Below are positions 63,925 to 64,000 of a stretch of DNA of 64,000 nt, piece by piece. Position 1 is the stretch's first letter. Each line of letters begins with the position of its first letter. The notes below the pieces were generated by a model that saw nothing but the letters and a program-made list of their open reading frames with translations, was not told the DNA's origin and searched no databases. The stretch is taken from positions 2,066,978 to 2,130,977 of the forward strand of contig NC_030992.1 in assembly GCF_000149955.1 (NCBI RefSeq). The letters are read 5' to 3'. The DNA is from Fusarium oxysporum f. sp. lycopersici 4287. Lineage: Eukaryota; Ascomycota; Sordariomycetes; Hypocreales; Nectriaceae. The position numbers were made by a program, and so were the translations under genes.

Positions 63925-64000
63925 GGGCAATTATCGAGGGTCCCAAAGGCTTTAATAATTCCTTGAAAATCAATAACGTCCGTGTAGCAACCCTGAAGAT

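Overview
The window is nuclear DNA from a filamentous ascomycete, most likely a Sordariomycete of the Fusarium type. The reasons are short introns (47-67 nt, GTANGT donors, CAG/TAG/AAG acceptors), Zn2Cys6 and rhodopsin-domain membrane proteins, a DddP-like lyase of the kind known in Fusarium, and an AT/TA-saturated repeat that looks like repeat-induced point mutation (RIP). The genus is an inference, not a measurement. Seventeen protein genes can be read with confidence; most were re-spliced by hand from the raw sequence.

The left part (1-26 kb) is conserved housekeeping sequence. In order it holds SPT16 (FACT subunit, running off the left edge), a carboxymuconolactone-decarboxylase-family protein, a membrane-anchored hypothetical protein, BUD32 (KEOPS kinase), the glutamate-cysteine ligase regulatory subunit, a 2.2-kb RIP-degraded transposon with 37-bp terminal inverted repeats (8681-10874), APS1 (AP-1 sigma), MAF1 (RNA polymerase III repressor), a DddP-like M24-fold protein, a mucin-like secreted PAN-type protein, MPP10 (U3 snoRNP) and a NASP/Sim3-type histone chaperone. 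Many of these act in chromatin, tRNA/rRNA production or trafficking, but nothing shows they are co-regulated.

The right part (26-64 kb) is gene-poor and metabolic/accessory. It has a small glyoxalase-fold (VOC) protein, a protein resembling the QutR/QA-1S quinate repressor, a 7.7-kb stretch without recognisable genes leading to a Zn2Cys6 regulator, an MFS drug/amino-acid-type transporter, a single 953-residue ORF that fuses a fungal rhodopsin-type 7-TM domain to a FucP-like sugar permease, a ferric reductase, two short-chain dehydrogenases and an unrecognised coiled-coil protein at the right end. The second dehydrogenase carries a 1-nt frame break. The first helix of the MFS transporter lies in a frame that does not join the rest.

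The most unusual items are the receptor-like/transporter fusion (51068-53929), the TIR-bounded RIP relic, the DddP-like gene with a Zn-cluster-style dyad 98 bp upstream, and the aromatic-pathway pseudo-enzyme that keeps dehydroquinase catalytic residues but lacks the shikimate dehydrogenase ones. No tRNA, rRNA or CRISPR was found.
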